Below are positions 1-11,102 of a stretch of DNA of 64,000 bases, one piece after another (position 1 is the stretch's first letter; each line of letters starts with the position of its first letter). The DNA lies in contig NC_090625.1 in NCBI RefSeq assembly GCF_004359215.1, positions 1,434,979 through 1,498,978 of the forward strand, written 5' to 3'. This DNA comes from Bremia lactucae. Its lineage: Eukaryota; Oomycota; Peronosporomycetes; Peronosporales; Peronosporaceae. The notes under the pieces are model-generated. The model had not been told where the DNA came from, did not search any database, and worked only from the letters and a program-made list of their open reading frames with translations. Made by a program: the position numbers and the translations under genes.

Positions 1-903
1 GGTAGCAAGCTCCACATGTCGACCGCAGATCATCCCCAGACCGATGGCCAAACAGAACGTGCCAATCGGGTCGTGGCGGATGTCTTACGCACTATAGCAA
101 CTCCCAAAGAGTGGAGCAAGCAATTGCCCTTTGTGGAGTTCGCTATAAATAACAGTGTCCACGCCAGTACGGGTGAGACACCGTTTTATATTAACGGACT
201 GCGCCATCCTCGGACGCCAGTCTCGTTTGTGCGCAGCCCGAGTCTTAGTGGGGGAGGGCCCCTCACTATGCTCGGTGCGAAAGAGGGACATAGTTTCGTC
301 AATATGACGATGACCCATGAGGGTATCATCTCAAAGACAGAAACTTGCCCTAGTGACCCTGCCAGTTTAGCAGTGGTCAATAAAACTACGCCTTATGACC
401 GACCTCTTGGCGGTATCATAGGCGAGTTTGATGCTAAAAGCGTGAGCGAGGCTCAACGCTTTGTGGATGAGCGATTAGCCATCACACGTAAAGTCCGTGA
501 CGCAATGGCAAGCGCACAGGACAAGCAAAAAGAATATGCGGACCGAAATGGTCGCAAAAACAATGAACGCTTTAGAGTGGGTGAAAAAGTACTATTAAGT
601 ACTGCTACCCTACCTAAAAATGCAATTTTTGTACTACCTGGGGGTACTACGAAGTTGTTGCCGCGTTTCATTGGGCCCTTTACGGTGGTTGAAGAGGTTG
701 GGGACCTAAATTATAGGCTCACCCTTCCCCCGTATATGAAGATGCACCCTGTATTTTACGTAGGTCGTCTGAAACGGTATGTAGACCCAAATAAGGTCAC
801 ATATCCCCATCCGTCTAAGAAGACCGATGGCGACGCCGACTGTGAGCCGAGCGTCGTTCGGGTGATGGCGACGCCGACTGTGAGCCGAGCGTCGTTCGGG
901 TGA
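1..903 (+). CDS. Ty3/gypsy integrase C-terminal part, open at the left window edge
   Basis: The frame is open from base 1 and ends with TGA at 901-903. It starts inside the integrase core, with DGQTERAN carrying the last acidic residue of the DDE triad, then VEFAINNSVHAST and NGLRHPRTP, which are typical of Ty3 integrases. After a spacer comes a basic stretch (about 160-200) and a GPY/F-type module with LLPRFIGPF and FYVGRLKRY (about 215-265). The usual role is insertion of element cDNA. The last codons fall in a 38-bp duplication, so the real C-terminus is uncertain. It is the 3' end of a pol gene whose 5' part lies outside the window; related C-termini occur at 17266-17692 and 23535-24150. 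Confidence 0.85.
   Translation, partial: GSKLHMSTADHPQTDGQTERANRVVADVLRTIATPKEWSKQLPFVEFAINNSVHASTGETPFYINGLRHPRTPVSFVRSPSLSGGGPLTMLGAKEGHSFVNMTMTHEGIISKTETCPSDPASLAVVNKTTPYDRPLGGIIGEFDAKSVSEAQRFVDERLAITRKVRDAMASAQDKQKEYADRNGRKNNERFRVGEKVLLSTATLPKNAIFVLPGGTTKLLPRFIGPFTVVEEVGDLNYRLTLPPYMKMHPVFYVGRLKRYVDPNKVTYPHPSKKTDGDADCEPSVVRVMATPTVSRASFG
826..901. repeat. 38-bp tandem duplication
   Basis: Bases 826-863 are repeated immediately at 864-901 with no difference that I can see. The duplication overlaps the end of the integrase reading frame and changes its C-terminal residues. Confidence 0.9.
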
Positions 904-1073
904 GGTGGATGGTGGAGGTGAAAAGCTATTGGACCGACCCCTCCCACCACGAACAGGACTTGGAGAGCGAGAATTATCACGCGAGTATCGCGGATCCCTC
1001 AGCATTATCCTCTCAAAAAGGGTTTAAGCGAGTCTCTAGGCGTTCATAACCCTGACGAGCCTTCGCTCGGACA

Positions 1074-1527
1074 TCAACAAGATCCGAGGTCAGTCGAGAC
1101 ATGACCCTCGAGATCCGCAATACGTCGTTCAGCAGCGTTTAACGCCTGTGACTGAACGGACAAAGGTAAGGCAGCCGCGATTATTTGGGCGAGATCGCCA
1201 TTTCTATCGGGCACCGCCTGCTCTAATGGATGCGCGTGGGAATCAACGCTTCCTTGTTGGAAGGTTGCCTGCCCACCTGCGCACAAACGAGACTGGCGTC
1301 CGAGGATGGCGCAGTCCGTTAATATAAAACGATGTCTCACCCGTAATGGCGTGGACACTGTTATTTATAGCGAACTCCACAAAGGGCAATTGCTTGCTCC
1401 ACTCTTTGGGAGTTGCTATAGTGCGTAAGACATCCGCCACGACACGATTGGCACGTTCTGTTTGGCCATCGGTCTGGAGATGATCTGCGGTCGACATGTG
1501 GAGCTTGCTACCTAGCAGCTCAAACAC
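1074..1527 (-). pseudogene. Inverted chimeric Ty3 fragment: integrase segment joined to gag-like sequence
   Basis: Read on the minus strand, 1512 down to about 1290 repeats bases 1-229 almost exactly (integrase core with DGQTERANRVVADV), giving an inverted pair. At about 1287 it switches to a gag-like sequence with GGQATFQQGSVDSH and an Ala-rich predicted helix (AAERRIADLEGHV). The same gag-like sequence recurs on the plus strand near 22235-22400. An integrase running straight into gag-like sequence is not a normal element order, so this is a recombined remnant and no functional product is expected. Confidence 0.75.
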
Positions 1528-1548
1528 ATCAATATAATTTTATGAAAA

Positions 1549-1648
1549 NNNNNNNNNNNNNNNNNNNNNNNNNNNNNNNNNNNNNNNNNNNNNNNNNNNN
1601 NNNNNNNNNNNNNNNNNNNNNNNNNNNNNNNNNNNNNNNNNNNNNNNN
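1549..1648. other. Assembly gap, 100 N
   Basis: Exactly 100 N, the customary placeholder for a gap of unknown size. Sequence on the two sides need not be adjacent in the genome. Confidence 0.98.
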
Positions 1649-1733
1649 GAGAAGCAGGTGCAAACCGCTTCCTCGCTGTGCTAGGGTGTGTGCTTAAGTA
1701 GAGCGTGGCCGCATTACGACGTGCCCGCCTACA
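1649..1733 (+). repeat. LTR2-family 3' end fragment
   Basis: This piece ends in ACGTGCCCGCCTACA, the same end seen at 12749-12763 (followed there by a primer-binding site) and in reverse at 20531 and 28713. Only about 85 bp survive after the gap. No primer-binding site follows, so it is a remnant. Confidence 0.7.
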
Positions 1734-2031
1734 CCCGCCATGCCGCCAAAATTCCCTCTTTTTGCCACCTTTTCAACACAAAGCGTTGTACTGGGGATTT
1801 CAAGTGGAGCTGCGTGGACGAATTTGCGGTCTGCAGTCATCGGCGCGAAAGCTGTTGTTTAAGCTGATTTGACAAAAGTTAGTAGGCTGAATTACGATCC
1901 TTAGGATTAAGTCAAACTGCCCAATCAGATTATATATATATCAACTGTAGAAGGAAGCATTAATACAGAATATAGTGATTGATTTGAGAAAGAGCTTCAT
2001 AAGCTTCTTTGCAACATACAGACGTCACAGT
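1734..2031 (+). other. Upstream region of the condensin gene
   Basis: About 300 bp without a supported gene between LTR debris and the condensin start. It holds an AT run (ATATATATAT near 1931-1941) and must contain the promoter and 5' leader. I see no clear oomycete initiator element. Confidence 0.5.
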
Positions 2032-5000
2032 ATGATAGACTTCCTCGTACCATTACACGCAGCGGACCTAGAGTTGGTCAAGGTCGGTCGTTATCACGTT
2101 CACACGGTGCTGTCCTTTGAAGACGAGACGCAAGCAGATATCTTAAGCCGCGTTCAGCAGCTAGAGGATCAGGTGCTGGGTAGCGAGGCAGGGCTAGAAT
2201 TACTGCAGGAGGAGTGGTTGGACTTGACGTACAGTCTCGTAAAGAGGTTACCAGCGCTATCAGAGCAGAGCCGTATGCGCGTGGTCGAGATGCTCTCTGC
2301 TTTTGTGAGCAATGTGACAGAGAACGTATTGTCTCGACGTCCGAACAACGAAGCTGCAGATGACGTGGTTGGATACCGCAGTGCCTTTAAAGCCAGCGTC
2401 TACTTTCTAGTCACGGCGCTCACTAGTGTCAGCGGATTGCAAATGGAGGCAGAAAAAAGTATACTTAAGCGCAAGGGCAAGGCTAAAAATCAGAATTCGG
2501 CCATTAATCGCATTAATTGGAGCAAAATTGTCGAAGGAGCTATTAAAAAGCTCAATCACTCCGTCAGTCCGACAACTTTTTCGATGTGGAATATGAATGT
2601 GCCTGAGGAGGTGGGTTGCTACCTTTGTCTGTCCGCTGATGCGTGGACAAGTGCCTTATTTCTTAATGTGAATTTGTCGATGTTGTTGCGATACCCACTA
2701 TTGGGTTACAGGAATTCTCCATGCTATATTGTAAGGTGGTGTTTGAGCTTTTAGGCAACGCCACATTCTGTCGTGGTAAGTCACTGAAGGCCCAGCTTTA
2801 TCATGTGCGTGAGTGATGTCACTAGTCATGTGGAAGTGCGACGGAGTGCCAACTAATATGCTTGTTTGATTTGTCTCTCGTAGCTGCTCGCGATGAGTCT
2901 TCAAAAGACGCCTGCTATCCATATTTCGGTCGTGGCTTCACTTATCGACCTCATTTACACACACGAGCACCTGAGTACCTGTATCGCAGAGCTAATTGAG
3001 CTTCTATACTTTAAATATGCCAATGTGTCGTTCACAGCGGATCTCATAAGTGAGATTGGCAAAATCTCTTCGCGTGATTTGTCGAAGGACGTGTGTGGAA
3101 CACGGAACATTGCCATGTTTTTATCAATTTTGTCGACCTTGACCCCGGGATTATTAATGGGCAATTTGAGTTTTGTACTAGCTTTGCTAGACTCGGAAGC
3201 GTATCAGCTTAGAAACGCTGCTGTGACGTGCGTGACTCAGATTTTGCTTTGGAACTTTCACAAAAGCGACCAGCAAGAATCCCCAGAAGCTGCAAAAAGA
3301 GTGACTATAGAAGCACAAAAGGAGCAGCGGCAGAAGCAGAATATTGATGACGACGGAAAAATTGGTTATTTGGACAGCGATGATAGTAGCTGTGATGAGG
3401 TTGGCAGCGATGCTAAGTCGAATGATGATGAATTGTGGATAAAAGATAGTATAGGTAAAGTAGATGCACCTCGAACATTCTCTCGCTCTACACGAGATCA
3501 GCTGCTGAGTGTACTGGAGGATCGTACTCACGACATTAACTCGTTTGCTCGGGGCCACGTCCTTAAAATGTGGGCTCTTTTATGCGAGAAAGGAGCTCTA
3601 CCGCTGCGCATGCTTAAAAGCGTCACCTCGATGGCTGTCGGTCGGTTGCAAGATAAGGCCGCTGTTGTTCGCCGTCATAGCATCCACCTGCTGTCCTTGT
3701 TGCTAGAAAGAAACCCGTATATGGGCAATTTAGACCGTGAATTTTACGAAACGAAGCGCAACGAGCTCACAGAAGAAATGAGAAAGAAGCGTGATGAAGT
3801 GATTGCTGGCGCCGAGAAGAAAATGGGTAAAGCAAGAGAAGAGGCTGCCTTTAAAGGGGCTGACGAATCTGCCTACACCTCTTTTCACCCTTCACTCCCA
3901 ACGGAAGAGCAGGCTGCTGCTTTAGAAGAGGAGCTACAGAAAACTGTGCGTCTACTACAGTTTTACCAAGATGCAATCGATTTTATTAATGAAATTGAAT
4001 TTCAAGCTCTTCCACTAATGGGTCAACTTCTCGGCAGCAAATCAATGTCTGACGTACTCGAGGCTATCCAATTTTTTGAAAAAGCCTATCGCTTCCACCT
4101 TTGTGCTGCCCAGACTGGAATAAAGAAAATCTTACCTTTGACTTGGCGACATGACGTATCTATTCAAGAGAAGTTGTCTTCCACTTTTGTAGGTCTTTTT
4201 GTTCGTATCGATGAGCACGATCCTGAGCGGCACTCGCCGCAGCTAGTGGCTGAAAGTCTTGTCAAGTTTTTAGACGAATGCACTGTTGCTGAGTACACGT
4301 GCTTGGAGCAAATTTTAGGAGAACTCCATCGTAGCCAAAAGTTGCCAATGGTGGTAATCACTTCATTATGGGAACTTGTGGACGTGATGATTTATCCGGT
4401 CTCTGTTGTGAGCAATGCACTAGCTTTGTTGAGTATGATAGCCAATATTGACGACTCGATGCTTTTTGCAAACGATCGCCTCGGTCAAGTTCTTTTAATG
4501 GGATTTGGAGACGTTGCTTGTAGCCCTGATTCTCGGTATCGTATTCTCGGGGCGGCTTGTCGATTGGTGCAATGTATAAAGCTAGAGCCCAAGAATGCAA
4601 TTGCCGAGAGCGGCAGCCAGACGCAGCGGCGTATTCAACGCTCAAATTTAGATGCGACAGAACGCATAATTTTACGGCTACAACGCTTTCTTGCTTTAGA
4701 CTTCGTGGGTGATGACGGAATTGAAGTGGAGTGCTTACAGTCTACGTGGTTCGATACCGTACAACAAGCAATCGATGCCATTTTTTCGATTTGTGAACAT
4801 CCTGAAGATGTTTGCGGGGATGTGATTAAACACTTATCACTTCGTTTGTTTGAGAGCGAGTCAGATGATGTATCTTGCGTGGAACTTGCGCACTTTTTCT
4901 TTGTGCTGGGTCACTCGGCCGTAAGAGTTGCTATCCACGTGGAGAGCCTGGCTGCCAAAGTGAAAAAAATGCGTGGCAATCGCTCTGCTACATCAAGAAC

Positions 5001-6362
5001 TGCGACTACTTCAACTACCCATGGTGAGGCTGAAGATGTTTCTGCCATGGAGGATGAGCTGGGTGTGGCTGCAGAGGTTGAAGCCGAGGAGGACACGTTT
5101 GTTAACAATATTATTCAAAAAGAAATTGCCTATCGCAATTTGCTTGGATTATATGTTCCCCTCATCATACGTGTGCTGGTGGGTGCTGAAGCAGAGTTAA
5201 AGAGTGATGAATTGCTAACCGAGTGTGCGGTAGTTGCGCTAAGCAAATTCATGGCAGTATCGGAACAATTTTGTGAAAAGCATTTGCAGCTGCTATTCAC
5301 AATATTGCAAGATTCTCCGCAGCCCTCTGTGAGAGGTGATGTCATTATCGCATTAGGTGATCTCTCTTTTCGATTTCCAAACTTGGTGGAGCCGTGGACG
5401 TCACACTTATACAATCGCCTTCGTGACGTAAATCTAAACGTTCGCAAGAACACAATTGTGGTCCTCTCTCACCTCATTTTAAACGACATGATTAAGATTA
5501 AGGGCCAAATTAGCGAGATCGCTATCTCGTTGGTAGATGAAAATGACGAAATTCGTTGTCTTGCGAAGCTCTTTTTTTTTGAGCTGTCGAAAAAAGGCAA
5601 TAACCCCATTTACAATATGCTTCCGGACGCAATTGGCCAACTGTCGACAAGGTAAGCTGTGACTATTCGTCCTTGCACACCGTGGTAATTCTGATAATAT
5701 TATTGTCGCTTACTTTTCTAAAGCGAGCTAATAGCCACCTCGGACTTTCAAGCAATTGCGCGATTTCTGATTCAATTTATTACCAAGGATAAACAGGTTG
5801 AAAGCATTGTTGAAAAGCTCGCTCAGCGATTTTCGACATCGTCAAGCATTCAGCAACAGCGTGATGTAGCCTATTGCGTTGCACGCCTGCCCCACACTGA
5901 AAAGTCACTCAAGTATTTGTACCAATACCGAAAGCTTTACAGCGATGCGCTCCTTGATAGTGCAGTTGCTGAATATTTCATGACGCTTGTCGCAAAAGCA
6001 AGGCGAGGCAATAGTAGCGCGCTTTTATCGTCGGCTGAGATGAAGGAAGCAATTGACAAGATAGAACAATATGTCACTGGAAAGAAAGACGGCAAGGAAG
6101 AGGTAAATTTTTTTAAGAGAATAAATAATCTCTTTCCTCTTCCCTCACATTGTTCGTTTAGGATGAGTCAACAAATGTTTCATCATCAGAGCGTGGGGTT
6201 GTACCGCCATCAGCAAAAAGTAAAGCAAGCCGTAAGCTTCTCGCTAAATCCAAAAACACTGTGCGAGTTTCTTCAAAAAAAAGAGAACGCTCCAAACGCA
6301 AATCATCGCGCAAGCAGAACGTGGACCGTGTCATATGCGATGTTGTGTCAGAAACCGAGTAG
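2032..6362 (+). CDS. Condensin complex subunit 1 (CAP-D2 / Cnd1 family), five exons
   Basis: HEAT-repeat subunit of condensin, which compacts and resolves chromosomes at mitosis in the nucleus. My model has exons 2032-2610, 2712-2804, 2884-5651, 5724-6102 and 6162-6362, with introns of 101, 79, 72 and 59 bp, all GT-AG. The joined frame is 4020 nt, 1339 residues, close to the roughly 1,400 of animal CAP-D2. The start MIDFLVPLHAADL matches the F-x-x-PL beginning of the family. The first splice gives NVPEE/EFSMLYCKV and the second AQLYH/LLAMSLQKT, both restoring family-like helices. A Cnd1 domain with RKNTIVVLSHLILNDMIKIK and AKLFFFELSKKGN is diagnostic. An acidic insert lies near residue 370, and the C-terminal exon is Lys/Arg/Ser rich. 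The donor of intron 2 (GTGCGT) is weak, so that junction is the least certain. It converges on the trehalose gene with 117 bp between stops. Confidence 0.93.
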
Positions 6363-6479
6363 TATTGACACGAAAACACGTATGACTATTATTGTGTGTC
6401 ATCTCACCAAATACAATTGTCTTTTCAAACGTTATTAATTATTAATTGCCGCGATTAGTGAAACAGCTCGTTTGTCACC

Positions 6480-9272
6480 TCAAAGGGGCTGTCGTTCAAC
6501 AGCGACCAAGCTCGTACAAGCTGCCAGCACGCGAAGCACCTCATCTGGGTCGTCAAGGTAGTATTGAGCACGACTAACTTTCATGCCTACCGTGCATGTG
6601 TAGCAGTTGCTGCCTTGAACGACATCAAACATATCTTCATCTGTGCGTTCATCGCCCAGCGCTAGAATGAAATCAAAGTCTAGCGCGGTAAAGTATGGAG
6701 TCTCACTTTCATACTCAAGAATGCGGCTCACTGCGCGACCTTTGTTCACTCGCCATGGTCGAATCATTACATACTTCTTGATTCGACACATTACCACTCC
6801 GACTGGTAAATCGCGCAGCATTTGATCAAAATGAAGCTGCATGTCTTTCGCTTGCTTCAGTCCAAATGTAGGGTCGGCATCTCGAAAATGCCATGTGTAG
6901 CAACAATCTTTTATGTCCAATAGGGAACCAGGAGTGCGCTCAGTGAAATGCTCCAAAATACTTTCTACTTCATCACGCCACTCCAGCTCAACGTCACTAA
7001 ACATACATTGCCATGGGGCTTTTTCAAGAATTGCTCTCTCAGTGTCTGTGACTCCTTTAGTGGACGATGATAAGGCCAATGGTGTATCTTCATTAACAAG
7101 CGCGATTGATCCTGCTTCTGCTGCATGTGGTGTATCTTGACTTATCCTTCCTGGTAAACCTTCTCCATAATTACACCATTTTTCATCCACATGAAGTGCC
7201 GATGGATGCTTCGAAGCTGGGCGAAACCAATAACCGTGCTCTGCGGCCAATCCCACTCGCGTCAAATGACCAAACCATTCCTGCCGCGTACTTATATATC
7301 AATAACCAACAAAGACTTTTATCAATTCAATAGCGATTGTACCTGTAAACGACTTTTGTTTCTTCCGCTGATAATATAAACGGTATTTTGCGGGTCCGCA
7401 GTCAAATCTTCCAGACACGACATCAACGATGGAGATGGCTCCGCTAACTCCTCCATACTCTGAAAATTCACAAGTGTGCCATCATAGTCCAGCAAGAATA
7501 GACGTCGCTGGCTTCGTTCGTAATATCCCAGCAGCTGAACAGTATCTAACTTGTCCAGACGATTGTATTCTTGTGCAGTGGCGGCGGCCTTTTGCCAGGA
7601 GTTTAAGTGTCAGTATATCTCATTAGTCGATATATCTTTTTACAACAAACCTCATTCAAAGCCGACATGATGCGCTGAGCCCATAACATTGACGTATACG
7701 TATTTACGTATCGCGACAATTGGTGATGTCGAATGCGCTTAGTGGTAGTGTTCATGCGCAGTGCCGTGTCAATACTTGCCGCCACATGCTCAATGTGCAT
7801 TGGATTAACCAACAAAGCACCTTGGAAAGACGACGCGCACCTGGCAAAAAGATTACGAGGACCATGTAAGTCAAGAGCAAAATACTTGCGCTTAAGCCAC
7901 GACGTTACCCTGCAAATTCACTGTAGACAAGGACACCATGGCAGCTCGTTTTTTGAGCTGCAACAAATTCCATAGCCTGCAAATTAATTCCTTCCTTGAT
8001 GCTGCTAACAATAGCCACGTCTGCGCAATTATATAAAGCGACAAGTTGGGAATGATCGACAGACTGCTTAAGGTAGCGAACGGGACAATATTCGGCCGTT
8101 CCAAATTTTCCATTCACACGACCAACAAACTCATTAATTTGGCGACTGAGCACTCGATACTGCAACGAAGCTGTACGTCCCGCATCCCGCACGATAAGAT
8201 ACAAGACAACATTTTCTCGGTATTCTGGATAATGCTGGAGTAAATACTCCATTGCCTCTAGCATCTCGGGAATCCCTTTACAGAAATCAAGTTTGCTAAC
8301 TCCTACAATGATTTTCATGCAATCCTGTTGTCTCTTGATCATTTTGCCGCAAGCTTCTACTTTTGGTGTAAGCGCATACTTAACAGGGTCAATCCCCATC
8401 GGACAAATTCCCAATGAAATCAATCGTCCATTGTATTCGACGCGGCTTGGGGACGACTCAAGGCCAAGCATGCGAGTACATACATTTAAAAAGTGACGCA
8501 CATAATCAAAATGATTGAATACAACGAGGTCAGCTCCAAGGACTCCATGCAGCAATGCTTCACGAACTGGGAGCATCTGGAAAAACTCGGACGATGGAAA
8601 GGGACAATGAAAATAGAAACCGCACGTTATATCGGGATAACGTCGACGCAGCAGCCCAGGCAATGCCATAAGTTGATAGTCACACACAAGCACGAGATCG
8701 CCATCTTTGTAGATTTCCGAAACAGCTTCTAAAAACTTTTGATTAGCCAAGCAGTAGGCATCGTATTTCTCACCAAAGTTTTCCAGTAGGCGGCTGTCCG
8801 AGTGTTGCGGAAGTGAGTGGAAGAGTGGCCATAGCACTACATCGCAAAACTGATTCTGATACAAATCCAGAATTTCGTTATTCAAAAAAACTGGATGACA
8901 GGCAAATTCTGTCTCAAGGCGGCGGCGAACTCCATCCTGACTCGACTCGTCCACGGTTGCACCCGGCCACGACACCCACCGCACTGTGTTGCTTCTTCCC
9001 AAGTAATCAATGGCGCTTTTTAGCCCTGTGGATGATGCAATGTATTGCCAGCTGTCGCCACGCTCTGTCTTAAGCATCCGCACGCAACGCCGCAGTGAGC
9101 ACACGATAATTTTATTGTTGTCGTTGGCCATGGGAATAGGTCCAAGGTTGCGCGATAGCGATGTGTGGCGCTGGGAATCATGACGCACAGCAGCCAGCCG
9201 TCGGTGCAAGTCATGGAGCTGGTCCAGTAGCGAGCTCTCCCCTAATTCTTGTCCCATGTCTGAAGCTAACAT
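6480..9272 (-). CDS. Trehalose-6-phosphate synthase/phosphatase fusion, four exons
   Basis: Bifunctional-type protein of cytosolic trehalose synthesis: a GT20 domain (glucose transfer from UDP-glucose to glucose-6-phosphate) followed by a HAD-type trehalose phosphatase. Exons on the minus strand are 9272-7909, 7840-7651, 7588-7343 and 7280-6480; introns are 68, 62 and 62 bp with GT-AG ends. Spliced length is 2601 nt, 866 residues. The synthase half shows CDYQLMALPG, FHCPFPSSEFF and EGINLQAMEFVAAQ; the phosphatase half shows LLDYDGTLV, IISGR, GLAAEHGYW and LALGDERTDEDMF, all intact. In the synthase half some usual residues differ: GVDRLD reads GVSKLD, RDGMNL reads KEGINL, and HDYHL reads CDYQL. 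The phosphatase may therefore be the main activity, as argued for plant class II proteins. A second ATG (M6) is possible. Nothing regulatory is evident upstream. Confidence 0.93.
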
Positions 9273-9658
9273 GGCAAATTAGGCAATGAAGCTTTTATCG
9301 CTGCCTCGAAAAAAAATGGCTCGAATTCGCAGAAATATACCTACCCAATTGCGGCATTTCTGAGGAAAGAGCAGCAATTTAAAACAAGAGCAAGATATGA
9401 GTACACGTGGTGTAACGCACAAAATGACCTGATCTGGCAATTAAATGTTGGCCACAGTATTTGACAAAATCATATCTTATGTCATTTTCAGAACAAAATA
9501 AGCATACGTAACAGATTTGGTAAAGGTGGAAGTTGGCGCAACCACCTTCATCTCTCTGCTCGAGGTGGATATGGACGTGTCGGCCGCACTCACAAAAAAT
9601 ACGTTGTCTACGCGAACTCCAACATAGGAGATCGTTCCAAAAAGTTGTGCATTTATAA
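9273..9658. other. Intergenic region upstream of the trehalose gene
   Basis: 386 bp between the trehalose gene start and the next LTR. It must hold that gene's promoter on the minus strand. I see no coding frame, RNA gene or recognisable element. Confidence 0.5.
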
Positions 9659-10174
9659 TGTAATGGGGTGCCCCGTTACATCAGTATAATTTCCTACAAG
9701 AGGAATAATAAATATTACTTTCTAGGAGAGGAAATAAATAAAGAAGTGTAAAATTATTATCTTTATTAGATTGACTTAAATAATTCCAACAATGCCAAAT
9801 TTGGTAGCATTGATGCAATAGGACACTAGCTCCATTGGTTGGTTAATTTAAGTCTAAATCAACCCCGCCAATCATTTCAAGTCGAGGTTTTTGTGCGGTG
9901 CGCAAGGAGGCGCCATACACAGTTAGATATTAATATAATAAGTTCAGTAGCAGATAAAAGATCGGGACGTAGGAAACTAATTATATTAACACAGTTTACT
10001 TTTCCCTAATTCAAAATCCATTGATTTACCTTTTGGTAGCTTAAGACCCTTAGCTACCTAGAAACCTTCCTCTGTGCTCTTGTGTACGTGAAGTTTCGAG
10101 GCACCCAACCGACAATGTAATCAGTGTAAGGTTAACTAGTACTTACCAGTACTAGTGAAAGGTGCCCCGTTACA
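9659..10174 (+). repeat. LTR of Ty3 element A (5' LTR)
   Basis: 516 bp starting TGTAATGGGG and ending GGTGCCCCGTTACA, so the termini are inverted repeats of about 10 bp with TG..CA ends. The first 22 bp are themselves nearly palindromic. Immediately downstream is CC plus TGGTCGCAC, one mismatch from the TGGTAGCAC primer-binding site used by the other families here. A truncated relative lies at 20170-20520 and a reversed one at 28372. Confidence 0.85.
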
Positions 10175-10176
10175 CC

Positions 10177-10185
10177 TGGTCGCAC
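10177..10185 (+). promoter_or_regulatory. Primer-binding site of element A (one mismatch)
   Basis: TGGTCGCAC follows the LTR by 2 nt. Relative to TGGTAGCAC at 12766, 30065 and 55172 it has one substitution, consistent with decay. Confidence 0.6.
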
Positions 10186-11080
10186 TTCGTAGTCCGTTCA
10201 ACGGCCCACGCACGTTCCATCCAACATGGGCATCTTAGATGAAGAAGGAGGGAGCTTCCAAGCCCCTCAAGAAGGTTATCACGTAACGCGTGGGAGGTTT
10301 CCTCGTTTGAGTGACCTTGAATGGAGAGCGATTTAACGAATGAGTTCGGTCCTAGGCGGGCCAGCCGTTGGCGCTATACTGTACACTCTGGGCAGAGATG
10401 AACAGCATGCAGCCATAGCCGAGTTCGCACTGGGCTTCACCCGTTGACAAACTTCGCAAGCACGTATACACTTGCGGATGAGCTCATACTGGCGAGGCAA
10501 GTAAAGGTCGCGACTTACTGTGAAATAAGTCTTCTCACGTCCACGACCCTTATTTTTTACTTTATGTGTAAAAATCTTTTTTGTTCTGTTCTGAATATTA
10601 AATAACTAAAATCCCATTTATTATGAGTAACATATGTGGTACTAATTCTACCATCGGCAAGAACTCGTTAGTCATTCAATAGACGAACAGCCATAGGTAA
10701 CTGTATTTATTAAAGGTCTTGCAGACGGTCCTGTTAAAACCTACCTGTTCCGGCAAGAATTAGAGTCGCTAGACCAATAGCGGAACGGGAAGAATAGTCT
10801 TAAACAGGCTTTGTCCTCTCTGGTGCTTATCGTCTACCGAGACGACAAAAATCGGAGGTCCAGAGCCCATGCATGTAGAGAGCGAGAAACCTCGCTCTTC
10901 AAGTTACAAACGATTACAGAAATGTAATCGTTGTCAAAAAAATGGGCCACTTAGCATATGAGTGTACTGCCCCACGGCCAGTGCCTAAAACACTGAGCGA
11001 AAAGACCGACCTCTCGCTAGAAATAGCGGAAGACGAGGATCCGACGCTGTTGCGAAACCGCAACGGCGAGGCAGATCGTC

Positions 11081-11102
11081 AAAAAATGGTCGGGGTCAGT
11101 AG
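11081..11102 (+). promoter_or_regulatory. Gag-pol frameshift site of element A (decayed)
   Basis: AAAAAAT at 11081-11087, 9 nt, then CAGTAG at 11097-11102. This has the same layout as the D-family site. The right arm of the hairpin is lost to a deletion that ends in the protease region. Confidence 0.55.
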
